This document shows positions 6,801 to 13,494 of a stretch of 21,892 nucleotides of DNA, in pieces. The stretch's first letter is position 1, and each line of letters begins with the position of its first letter. The stretch is from JAVVEZ01 sp032250895 (lineage in GTDB: Bacteria; Pseudomonadota; Gammaproteobacteria; Pseudomonadales; Pseudohongiellaceae). Where the stretch lies: positions 1 through 21,892 of the forward strand of contig JAVVEZ010000059.1 in the NCBI GenBank assembly GCA_032250895.1. The letters are read 5' to 3'. The notes beneath the pieces are model-generated. The model saw only the letters and a list, made by a program, of their open reading frames with translations, had not been told where the DNA came from and did not search any database. A program made the position numbers and the translations under genes.

Positions 6801-6809
6801 TTATCGCCA

Positions 6810-8036
6810 TCACAGAAAATCGGTGTCGCCGGCCATCAGCCACCAGCGCTGGTCGAGGCTTTCAGGCGCCGGGCCGGGCGACCAGATGCAGGTGGGGGTG
6901 GTGATGGGCAGCCGCTGCTGGCTGGCATCATGAACCTTGAACAGCGGTGCAAAGGCCGTGCTGCTCCAGGTGCGCAGACGCGGTTTGCCGGCCTGCCGGG
7001 TGAGGGCCAGAGCCTCGCCGATCAATGTGGGAAAGTGCCGAAAGGCGCCGATGACATCCATCAGCAACAGGCCTTCGGCTTCTTCCTGCAGGACCAGCAG
7101 ACCCAGCGGCGGCCGCCGCAACCAGCGTCCCAAACGGCTGCCGCCGAAGCGGCTGTAGACCAGGTGCAGCTGATACGTACGCTCGGGATGGTCCAGGTAG
7201 CGCTGTTTGATCCAGATGGCGTCTCTGACGCCGACGATGTGCTCGCGCAGGCAGCCGGCCAGCGCAGCCCAGGCGGTGTTGATCGCGGTGTTGATCGCGA
7301 TGTTGGTGGCGATGTTGGTGGCGATGTTGGTGGCAGGGGTCCGGGGCGAGCCAAGGGCTGGATTCCCGCCTGCGCGGGAATGACGAGGAGAGGCCTGGGG
7401 ATGATGGGAGGAAGCATGGGAGGAGTCTGACTCCGGCGTCAGGGTCCAGGTGGTTTCAGTCATGCTGCCTACCGGGGCGTAGCAGCCCAGATGCCGGGCC
7501 AGTTTCAGGTGACGGTCGCTGGGAAAACCGAAGCCGAGCGGGAACGCGCGGCCATAGCCCACCAGGGCATCCACGAAGGTGGTGAAGGCCAGAAAGAAGG
7601 GGCTGTTGCGGCGCACCGAGCGGCGGGCTGAGGGCGCCACCATGACATCGGCGATCTGCACGGCCAGGGTTTCTTTGCCGCGCAGCAGCACCTTGCGGCC
7701 CAGGCCACCGTAGTGGGCGACCAGGGCACCGTCCCGGAACACCAGCGCGGCATGGCTGTGTTGGCGGGCATATTTCCACTGCCACAAGGCGGACGACATG
7801 CTGTGGCCGAAGACTTCCCGGAACAACTGCCGGATCGGCTCTTCGTCCCCGGCTTGCAACAGGCGGCTGTGGTAGCAGCTGTTGGCAGGTTCGTTCTGGA
7901 TTCCCGCCTGCGCGGGAATGGCGGGAGGCGTCTCAGGGATGGCGAAGGGAGTCTCGGGAATGGCGGATTGCATGGGGATATCTGCGGTATCCGCAGGCGC
8001 GGAGGTGGGTGGGATGCCAGGCTTGTCGGCGTTCAT
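6810..8036 (-). CDS. GNAT-type acyltransferase with repeat-derived insertions
   Basis: 408 residues from the ATG at 8036, chosen because it overlaps the exporter ATPase stop as ATGA. Residues about 56-190 look like the GNAT fold seen in polysaccharide clusters: W-x-W-K-Y, V-A-H-Y-G-G-L, the acetyl-CoA region I-A-D-V-M-V-A-P-S-A-R-R, then G-F-G-F-P and R-H-L-G. A second, less clear half (about 258-408) follows. Two segments do not belong to the fold: residues about 20-48 contain A-I-P-E-T-P repeats and A-I-P-A-Q-A-G-I-Q, and residues 217-257 contain H-S-R-A-G-G-N-P plus a short N-I-A-T repeat. Both are encoded by REP-like palindromes and a 12-bp tandem repeat. Likely acylates a glycan or its precursor; donor and acceptor are unknown. 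Confidence 0.7.
   Translation of the reverse strand: MNADKPGIPPTSAPADTADIPMQSAIPETPFAIPETPPAIPAQAGIQNEPANSCYHSRLLQAGDEEPIRQLFREVFGHSMSSALWQWKYARQHSHAALVFRDGALVAHYGGLGRKVLLRGKETLAVQIADVMVAPSARRSVRRNSPFFLAFTTFVDALVGYGRAFPLGFGFPSDRHLKLARHLGCYAPVGSMTETTWTLTPESDSSHASSHHPQASPRHSRAGGNPALGSPRTPATNIATNIATNIAINTAINTAWAALAGCLREHIVGVRDAIWIKQRYLDHPERTYQLHLVYSRFGGSRLGRWLRRPPLGLLVLQEEAEGLLLMDVIGAFRHFPTLIGEALALTRQAGKPRLRTWSSTAFAPLFKVHDASQQRLPITTPTCIWSPGPAPESLDQRWWLMAGDTDFL
7276..7335. repeat. 12-bp tandem repeat, five units, inside the acyltransferase gene
   Basis: Units: GTGTTGATCGCG twice, ATGTTGGTGGCG twice, then ATGTTGGTGGCA. They are in frame and encode a repeated four-residue N-x-A-x pattern in a linker. 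Copy-number changes would alter the protein by four residues without a frameshift. Confidence 0.9.
7360..7386. repeat. REP-like palindrome inside the acyltransferase gene (inner copy)
   Basis: A perfect ATTCCCGCCTGCGCGGGAAT core followed by GACG, read in frame as H-S-R-A-G-G-N-P on the minus strand. It adjoins the 12-bp tandem repeat. Confidence 0.9.
7896..7924. repeat. REP-like palindrome inside the acyltransferase gene (N-terminal copy)
   Basis: Same core as the inner copy but read in another frame, giving A-I-P-A-Q-A-G-I-Q. The adjacent 60 bp contain degenerate fragments of the same palindrome (GGGAATGGCG-like), which give the A-I-P-E-T-P repeats. Confidence 0.9.
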
Positions 8037-9430
8037 GAGGCTTGCCACTGGTGGGGCAGGTCCACCAGGCCCCGGGCCAGGCCGTGCTGTTCCACGTTGA
8101 GTTCAGCGGCCTGGATCACGGTTTCGTAGATGTGCAGGCCCTTTTCACACATGAGGTAGACATCCACGTTGTACTTGCCCTTGAGCAATGGGAAGCCCGG
8201 AAACAGGATGCTGGCATGGCCGCTGCCGTCGGCAGCGATGACGGGCTCGACGCCATCGTTGACGGTGCCGGCACTGGCCAGGATTCTGCCATCGCCGCCG
8301 CTGAAGGCCACTGCGACACTGGCCATGGGCAGTGCCGCGGGGGCACTGAAGCTGACCTGGATCATCAGGTCGCTGACACCACTGAGCAGGTGGTGCACCT
8401 TGCCGGCCATGCCACTGGCCAGAACCTGAATGTCGAGGATGCGGGGCATGGCCGGGGGGTCGGCGCTGGGGCCTTGGGCGGATTCCCCGGTTCCCGCCTG
8501 CGCGGGAATGACATCGTCGGATTTGCGTTCGTGAGCGCTGTCGTTCCGGGTTTCCGTCTGCACGGGAATGACGGGTGCGGATGCGGGATGTGAGGACTGG
8601 GCCTGGTACTCGTTGCCCAGGGCTTCGCGGTTGGGGCTTTCGTTGCGCAGGGATTCGCCGTAGGCGGTGACGACTTCCGCCGGCTTGCCCAGAGCCTGCA
8701 TACGACCCTGCTCCAGCCACAGCACGCGGTCGCAGATGGATTCTATCTGGTACAGGGAATGCGAGCAGAACAGAATGGTCTTGCCGGCCCGCTTGAAGGC
8801 CATGATGCGGTCGAAGGATTTGCGGGCAAAGGCGCCGTCACCCACCGACAGGGCCTCGTCGATGATCAGGATGTCGGGCTCGATGTGGGTGGCGATGGCA
8901 AAGGCCAGGCGCACGAACATGCCACTGGAATAGGTTTTGACCGGCCGCTGAATGAACTCGCCGATGCCGGAAAAGCTGACGACCTGCTCATAGATGCGAT
9001 CGGTCTGCGCCCGGTTCAGGCCCAGAATGGCGCAGTTCAGGTAGATGTTCTCGTGACCCGTCATTTCCGGATGAAAGCTGGCGCCCAGTTCCAGCAGCGC
9101 GGCGACCCGGCCTTCGATATGCAGGGTGCCGGAGGAGGGCTGCAGGGTGTTGGCCAGCATTTTCAGCAGTGTGCTCTTGCCTGCGCCATTCTTGCCGACG
9201 ATGCCCAACACCTCGCCCGGGGCCACGTCCAGGCTGATGTCAGCCAGGGCCAGGGTTTCGCGATAACGGGGTTTGCCGGTGAGAATTTCCTTCACCCGGT
9301 CCAGTTCCCGCGCATAGTATTTATAGGCCCGGCAGACCTGCCGCAGGCGAATGACCGGCGCACTGCCGGCAGCCGGCTGCCGGTTCTGTGTCATTTCCGG
9401 GCCTGCGGCCTGCGGCTTCTGCGCCGGCAT
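8033..9430 (-). CDS. wzt: Polysaccharide ABC exporter ATPase (Wzt-like) with C-terminal cargo domain
   Basis: 465 residues. The ATPase domain has Walker A GKNGAGKST (79-87), the signature YSSGM (167-171), Walker B DILIIDE (186-192) and the switch histidine in CSHS (222-225). The Y-K-Y-Y-A-R and E-N-I-Y-L-N patterns are typical of O-antigen/teichoic-type exporters. Residues about 330-465 resemble the Wzt C-terminal beta-sandwich that recognises the end of the glycan. The linker between domains (about 287-314) is made of two REP-like palindromes read in frame. The ATG overlaps the permease stop, and the stop overlaps the acyltransferase ATG. A longer open frame upstream overlaps the permease gene and is rejected. 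Energises export of a lipid-linked polysaccharide across the inner membrane with the adjacent permease. Confidence 0.88.
   Translation of the reverse strand: MPAQKPQAAGPEMTQNRQPAAGSAPVIRLRQVCRAYKYYARELDRVKEILTGKPRYRETLALADISLDVAPGEVLGIVGKNGAGKSTLLKMLANTLQPSSGTLHIEGRVAALLELGASFHPEMTGHENIYLNCAILGLNRAQTDRIYEQVVSFSGIGEFIQRPVKTYSSGMFVRLAFAIATHIEPDILIIDEALSVGDGAFARKSFDRIMAFKRAGKTILFCSHSLYQIESICDRVLWLEQGRMQALGKPAEVVTAYGESLRNESPNREALGNEYQAQSSHPASAPVIPVQTETRNDSAHERKSDDVIPAQAGTGESAQGPSADPPAMPRILDIQVLASGMAGKVHHLLSGVSDLMIQVSFSAPAALPMASVAVAFSGGDGRILASAGTVNDGVEPVIAADGSGHASILFPGFPLLKGKYNVDVYLMCEKGLHIYETVIQAAELNVEQHGLARGLVDLPHQWQAS
8491..8573. repeat. Pair of REP-like palindromes inside the exporter ATPase gene
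   Basis: Two copies at 8491-8515 (intact) and 8550-8573 (arms partly degenerate, TTTCCG...CGGGAAT) in the same orientation, about 59 bp apart. On the minus strand they are read as V-I-P-A-Q-A-G and V-I-P-V-Q-T-E, in the interdomain linker. Confidence 0.85.
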
Positions 9431-10242
9431 CAGAGCAGCTCCCGCACGTGCGGCAGGCTGCGCCGGAACAGCAGCCAGGTCGGTGCCAGCAGGATCAGCC
9501 ACACCAAAAAGGGCCGCAGCAGGTTGAGCGCCTGCACGTCCGCGCCCTGCACGACACCGTGAATCAAGGCCATCAGGTCGGCGAAGGGGTTCAGCCACAG
9601 CAGGAACTGCGCCGATGCCGGCAGCATGGTGGGGAAGTACAGGACGGGCGTGCCATAGAGAATCACCATCAGCAAAAAGGGCACCGCCTGGGCGAAATCC
9701 TTTGCGAACAGCGCCAGCACCGGCAGCAGCAGGCACAGGGGCAGCAGCCACAGCATCAGCGTGGGCATGATCAGCAGCGAGGCGAGCGCCACGGCGGGGC
9801 CATACAGAAAAAGACAGAACAGAAAATAAATCGTCCCGTAGACCACCGTGGGAATGACCATGATCAACAAGGGCAGCAGCTCCAGCGGGAAGGGGTTGCG
9901 CCGGTACAGAGGGCTGAATTCCAGCAGCATGCTGCTGGCCCGCGTCAGCACCTCGGCGATACACAGCCAGGGCAGCATGCCCACCAGCAGGTATTGCAGG
10001 AAGGAGGAGCCGGTGTTCAGGCGCATGCCATAGATCACGTCGAACAGAAACCAGAAGCCGAGCACTTGCAATGCGGGTTGCAGCAGCGGCCACAAGCCCC
10101 CGAGCAGGGTGCCGGAACTGCGGCTGCGGATCTCCCGGCGCACCAGCACCGCCAGCAGCGAACGCTGACGCAAGGCCGAGCGCAGCGGCTGCCAGAGGGC
10201 ATCACGGGTATTGCGGAGGAGTGCGGTAATGATTCTGATCAC
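9430..10242 (-). CDS. wzm: Polysaccharide ABC-2 exporter permease (Wzm-like)
   Basis: 270 residues with about six hydrophobic membrane segments, beginning with the R-R-E-I-R-S-R-S-S-G-T-L-L-G-G-L-W-P-L amphipathic stretch typical of ABC-2 polysaccharide permeases and ending with a charged cytoplasmic tail. L-N-P-F-A-D-L-M near the C-terminus is also typical of the family. The start is GTG at 10242, only 3 nt after the gspK stop; its stop overlaps the ATPase ATG. The pair transports a glycan across the inner membrane. The specific glycan cannot be told from the sequence. Confidence 0.88.
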   Translation of the reverse strand: MIRIITALLRNTRDALWQPLRSALRQRSLLAVLVRREIRSRSSGTLLGGLWPLLQPALQVLGFWFLFDVIYGMRLNTGSSFLQYLLVGMLPWLCIAEVLTRASSMLLEFSPLYRRNPFPLELLPLLIMVIPTVVYGTIYFLFCLFLYGPAVALASLLIMPTLMLWLLPLCLLLPVLALFAKDFAQAVPFLLMVILYGTPVLYFPTMLPASAQFLLWLNPFADLMALIHGVVQGADVQALNLLRPFLVWLILLAPTWLLFRRSLPHVRELL

Positions 10243-10245
10243 GGC

Positions 10246-11352
10246 TTATTCTTCCTCTGCCGGCGGGACATCGGTTCTGGCGGGAATCGGTTCATAGGGG
10301 TTCACGCGCAGCACCCGGGGCCTGTCGGTGTAGGAGTTGACCCGGACGATTTCGGCGTAGGCATGGGTGCTGAGGTCCTCGGTGGAAAATTCATCCCGGA
10401 GCTCGTCCTCGCCGGACGGCAGTATTTCCGAGATTTTCTGATAGGCCATGATGGTATAGAAATTGGAGGTCTTGCGGTTGTTGAGCCAGGGCCGCAGCTC
10501 CACCATCTGTTCCAGCGGCACCAGTTGGGCGACATCACCATTGCCGGTGAACTCATGCTCCAGACGCCAGGCCAGGATCAGGTCGATGCTTTCATCATCC
10601 AGGCCGGGCAGCAGTTCCATGGCTTCGCGCGTGGCCAGGTTGAGGTTGACCAGTTCGTTGTCGGTGTACAGCGTGAAGGCGGCTTCCAGATCGACATCGG
10701 CGAAGACCTCGGCGAAGCCACGGATGGACAAGAGCTCCGCCACGGTTTCCAGCCTGCCGTCGCGGGGCCGCCGGGGCGGGTCCAGGCTCAGGTAGTAATC
10801 TTCCTCGGCACCATTGATGTTTGCAGTGCGGTTGAGGTCCAGCCAGTCACTCCAGGCGGCAATCAGGGCGTCGATCTGCTCGTCGGCATCGGCGCCCAGC
10901 TTTTTCTCCAGCAGGGCGCGCAGCCGGGGGCGGCTGACTTCGCGAATGTTGATCTTGCCGGCGTGGTCGTAGATGCGCACGGTCATGCCCTCCGGCGCCG
11001 AGTAATGCAGCACCAGGGTCTGGCCATTGTAGCGGTACAACGGATTGCGGCCGATCTCGTCGATGTCTTCGACGACCTGGGGGGGCTGCGGCATTTTTTC
11101 CAGCATCAGCTCCATTTCGGCCTGATTGACGGCGGCCAGGGTGTTGGCCCAGATGGCGAGATCTTCCTGGTGATGGAAGGCGGCGCGGGCGGACAGGCGC
11201 ACATTGCCGGCAATGACCGTGATCAGGATGGTCATCAGCGTGACCGTCCACAATGTGACGATCAACACCGAGCCACGCTGTGCCCGCCGGCCTTGCCGAG
11301 CCGGAGAGAAGCCCGGTGCATGCCCGTGCATGCCTCGCGTCGCGCTGTTCAT
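10246..11352 (-). CDS. gspK: T2SS minor pseudopilin GspK
   Basis: 368 residues. Prepilin-type leader ending R-G, cleaved before SVLIVTLWTVTLMT. As usual for GspK, position 5 of the mature protein is not Glu (here Val). The large periplasmic domain (about 60-368) has the GspK features: R-Y-N-G-Q near the start, A-A-W-S-D-W-L-D-L-N, and E-L-V-N-L-N-L-A-T in the helical insert domain. GspK caps the pseudopilus tip with GspI and GspJ. The ATG overlaps the gspJ stop (ATGA). Longer upstream starts run into gspJ and are rejected. Confidence 0.9.
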   Translation of the reverse strand: MNSATRGMHGHAPGFSPARQGRRAQRGSVLIVTLWTVTLMTILITVIAGNVRLSARAAFHHQEDLAIWANTLAAVNQAEMELMLEKMPQPPQVVEDIDEIGRNPLYRYNGQTLVLHYSAPEGMTVRIYDHAGKINIREVSRPRLRALLEKKLGADADEQIDALIAAWSDWLDLNRTANINGAEEDYYLSLDPPRRPRDGRLETVAELLSIRGFAEVFADVDLEAAFTLYTDNELVNLNLATREAMELLPGLDDESIDLILAWRLEHEFTGNGDVAQLVPLEQMVELRPWLNNRKTSNFYTIMAYQKISEILPSGEDELRDEFSTEDLSTHAYAEIVRVNSYTDRPRVLRVNPYEPIPARTDVPPAEEE

Positions 11353-12056
11353 GTGCCGCCGCCCAGGGCGCTGTTGCCCGGATTGACCGGCTCGATGTCC
11401 TCGTTGCGCCAGGCCTTGATCGGCACCACCAGCTCCATCAGGTCGTCGCGGTCCTGCGCCTCGGGTACCAATAAGACATGGACGGCGATGGGCAGGCTCT
11501 GCCTTTCTTCGCCGACCCACTCGTCCACCCAGGTTTTCTGGTCCAGACTTTCCTGCCACAGATAGGTGAAACGGGCTTCATAGCCGGGCAGCAGCAGCGT
11601 CGTGTCGGCTGCGGCAAAGCGCTCTTCCGGGTCGTCGGCGAAGGCGGGCACCAGTCCCAGATACACGCCCTCCCCCGACACGGAGCGCAGATGCCAGGCG
11701 GTCAGCCCGCCCTGGCGCTGCGGTGACACCGTGGATACCCACTTCAGTTCGCTGTCCGTGCCCCTGAAATAAAGGAAGCGGGCCAGGCGCTCCTGATCCA
11801 CATAACTATGGGGAAAGGCGCCGGTGAGGGCGCGCTCGATCTGCAGAATGCTGAGGTTGCGATCCAGGGTTTCATCCAGCACCGAGGTATCGCGCTGCCA
11901 TTCATTGACCACTGCGTAGACCCCCGCGCTCAACATGCCCAGCAAGAGCGCGCTGAGGCTCATGGACAGCATCAGTTCCAGCAATGTGAAACCCGCCTGT
12001 GCGTGGCATTGCCTGCTTTTCATGGGACGTTTTGCATGGCCTCGGTCTGGTGACAT
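11349..12056 (-). CDS. gspJ: T2SS minor pseudopilin GspJ
   Basis: 235 residues from the ATG at 12056, 7 nt after the gspI stop. An ATG at 12023 (MKSRQCHAQA leader) is equally plausible. The prepilin motif is A-G followed by FTLLELMLSMSLSALLLG with Glu at mature position 5. The periplasmic part has the GspJ pattern (D-Q-E-R-L-A-R-F-L-Y-F-R-G; P-Q-R-Q-G-G-L; Y-L-W-Q-E-S-L). It forms the pseudopilus tip complex with GspI and GspK. Confidence 0.88.
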   Translation of the reverse strand: MSPDRGHAKRPMKSRQCHAQAGFTLLELMLSMSLSALLLGMLSAGVYAVVNEWQRDTSVLDETLDRNLSILQIERALTGAFPHSYVDQERLARFLYFRGTDSELKWVSTVSPQRQGGLTAWHLRSVSGEGVYLGLVPAFADDPEERFAAADTTLLLPGYEARFTYLWQESLDQKTWVDEWVGEERQSLPIAVHVLLVPEAQDRDDLMELVVPIKAWRNEDIEPVNPGNSALGGGT

Positions 12057-12063
12057 GTCTGTG

Positions 12064-12492
12064 CTACTCGGCGAAATCCAGCGTGACCCAATACGTGCCC
12101 CGGGCGACGGTTTCGCCATTGGCATCCAGCAGTTCATAGCTGCGCAGGGCCTGCTGGCTGGCCATGGTCTTGCGCTCCGGAACGGGCAGCTCACCACCCA
12201 CCGCAAGCACGAAACCCGGGTTGAGAAAGTCGATGTACACCTGCCCCCGGGCATCGTTGAGCTGGGAAAAATTGATCTGGCTGCGGGCCTCGGCGCTGCG
12301 CACCAGCGCGGCTTCGGCGCGAAAGGCCAGACGTTTGCTGCCGGCGATGACCGCGAACAGCCCGCTCAGGGCCAGGCCGGCAATGGTGAGCGCCACCATC
12401 ACCTCCAGCAGCGTGAAGCCCCGCTGCCAGCGGGGGCGGAACGCAGTCGGGCCACGGGGTGCCCCTGACATCTCAGTTTTCAGTTTCATCAT
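12064..12492 (-). CDS. gspI: T2SS minor pseudopilin GspI
   Basis: 142 residues. A long basic leader ends in W-Q-R-G, followed by FTLLEVMVALTIAGLALSG, the GspI-type N-terminal helix with Glu5. The length fits the family (about 120-140). It starts at the double ATG 20 nt inside the gspH 3' end, so translation is coupled. It initiates assembly of the pseudopilus tip. Confidence 0.88.
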   Translation of the reverse strand: MMKLKTEMSGAPRGPTAFRPRWQRGFTLLEVMVALTIAGLALSGLFAVIAGSKRLAFRAEAALVRSAEARSQINFSQLNDARGQVYIDFLNPGFVLAVGGELPVPERKTMASQQALRSYELLDANGETVARGTYWVTLDFAE

Positions 12493-12988
12493 CAGGATAA
12501 TGCAGGCTGATGCGGCCGGTGATCGGATCGACCCGAATCTCGGCGCGCAGTTGCTCCCATTGAAAAGTCAAAATGCCGCCGGTGCTGCCTCCCTCGGGGA
12601 AAAAAACGAGCTCCACCTGGTCCACGGCCTCCGGGCGCTGGTCCCTCTCGGCCTGAAAGGCCAGGCTCAACTCGGCACTGTGCCAGCGCACACTGTTGGG
12701 TTTCGCCTTCTCGTCCGGCCGGGTATTGGCCGCGGGCTCTGCGGCAGCGGCGGCGCTGCTGAAGATGGCCACGCCGGGCAGGGCCTTGACGATGGCTATG
12801 CGCCGGGCATAGTTCAGTACCGACACGGCCTGCGACACCTGCGCCCGGAAAATCTTGCTGTCATTGCTGCTGATGCTGGGAATGATCAGCGTGGCCGCGA
12901 CGGCGAGCAGGGCCAGCACCACCAGCAGTTCCAGCAGGGTGAAGCCCGGGGATGCGGATGCGGCCCTGTCAGTCACCGATATCCGCAT
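12473..12988 (-). CDS. gspH: T2SS minor pseudopilin GspH
   Basis: 171 residues from the ATG at 12988, which overlaps gspG by 20 nt. GTG at 12976 is an alternative start that would overlap by 8 nt. Prepilin motif: S-P-G then FTLLELLVVLALLAVAATLI with Glu5. The periplasmic part follows the GspH pattern (N-Y-A-R-R-I-A-I near residue 65, a C-terminal R-V-D-P-I-T-G-R-I-S-L strand). An Ala-rich stretch of five Ala in a row (S-S-A-A-A-A-A-E-P-A-A-N) forms an unusual low-complexity loop. Confidence 0.85.
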   Translation of the reverse strand: MRISVTDRAASASPGFTLLELLVVLALLAVAATLIIPSISSNDSKIFRAQVSQAVSVLNYARRIAIVKALPGVAIFSSAAAAAEPAANTRPDEKAKPNSVRWHSAELSLAFQAERDQRPEAVDQVELVFFPEGGSTGGILTFQWEQLRAEIRVDPITGRISLHYPDDETEN

Positions 12989-13388
12989 CGTCGCCCTCGC
13001 CGCCGGGAGCACCATCGGCGCCATAGGAACGCAATTCATAATTGCGGCCATTGTCCCGGGTCTGATAGATATAGTCATTGCCCCAGGGGTCCTTGGGCAC
13101 GCTGGTGGCCCGCGCCAGATAGGGTCCGGCCCAGGCGGGACGACTGTCTTCGTTGCGGACCAGACTGTCCAGGCTGTCCGGATAGCGGCCCATATCCAGG
13201 CGGTAGGAATCCAGTGCCGCCTCGAAACTGCCCAACTGGGTCTGGGCCTGGGCGCGCTGCCCCTTGCCGAGATTGCCGAACAAGGCCGGGCCCACCAGTG
13301 CCGCCAGCATGCCCAGAATGGCCAGTACGATCAGCAGCTCGATCAGGGTGAAGCCGCGGGTGGTTTTCAGGGGAAGACTTTTGGTCAT
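12969..13388 (-). CDS. gspG: T2SS major pseudopilin GspG
   Basis: 139 residues. The ATG at 13388 is preceded at 9 nt by AGAGGA. Leader MTKSLPLKTTRG, then FTLIELLIVLAILGMLAAL with Glu5 for prepilin peptidase processing and methylation. It contains the GspG hallmarks: R-L-D-M-G-R-Y-P, D-P-W-G-N-D-Y-I-Y, and the calcium-site loop G-A-D-G-A-P-G-G-E-G-D-D-A-D-I at the C-terminus. It polymerises into the pseudopilus that pushes cargo through the secretin. Upstream ORF extension to 13715 overlaps gspD and is rejected. Confidence 0.95.
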   Translation of the reverse strand: MTKSLPLKTTRGFTLIELLIVLAILGMLAALVGPALFGNLGKGQRAQAQTQLGSFEAALDSYRLDMGRYPDSLDSLVRNEDSRPAWAGPYLARATSVPKDPWGNDYIYQTRDNGRNYELRSYGADGAPGGEGDDADIGD

Positions 13389-13433
13389 GGCAGAATCCTC
13401 TGGTGCTTTGTTGTGGGTTTCCACGCCGTTGCC

Positions 13434-13460
13434 GGATTCCCGCCGGCACGGGAATGATGA
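13434..13460. repeat. REP-like palindrome between gspD and gspG
   Basis: ATTCCCGCCGGCACGGGAAT followed by GATGA, in the 106-nt gap between the gspD stop and the gspG start. It could form an mRNA hairpin separating the secretin message from the pseudopilin message. Confidence 0.85.
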
Positions 13461-13494
13461 GGCGATACGCGGGAATGGCGGTAATTTTCCATGT

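Noticed and set aside
8033..10093. Extended 686-codon version of the exporter ATPase
   Set aside because: The extra N-terminal part is out-of-frame permease sequence; the ATG at 9430 gives the normal ATPase start and an ATGA overlap.
9388..11565. 725-codon open frame on the plus strand
   Set aside because: It lies antisense to the ATPase, permease and gspK genes and is Gln/His/Gly-rich with no domain pattern; a by-product of high GC content.
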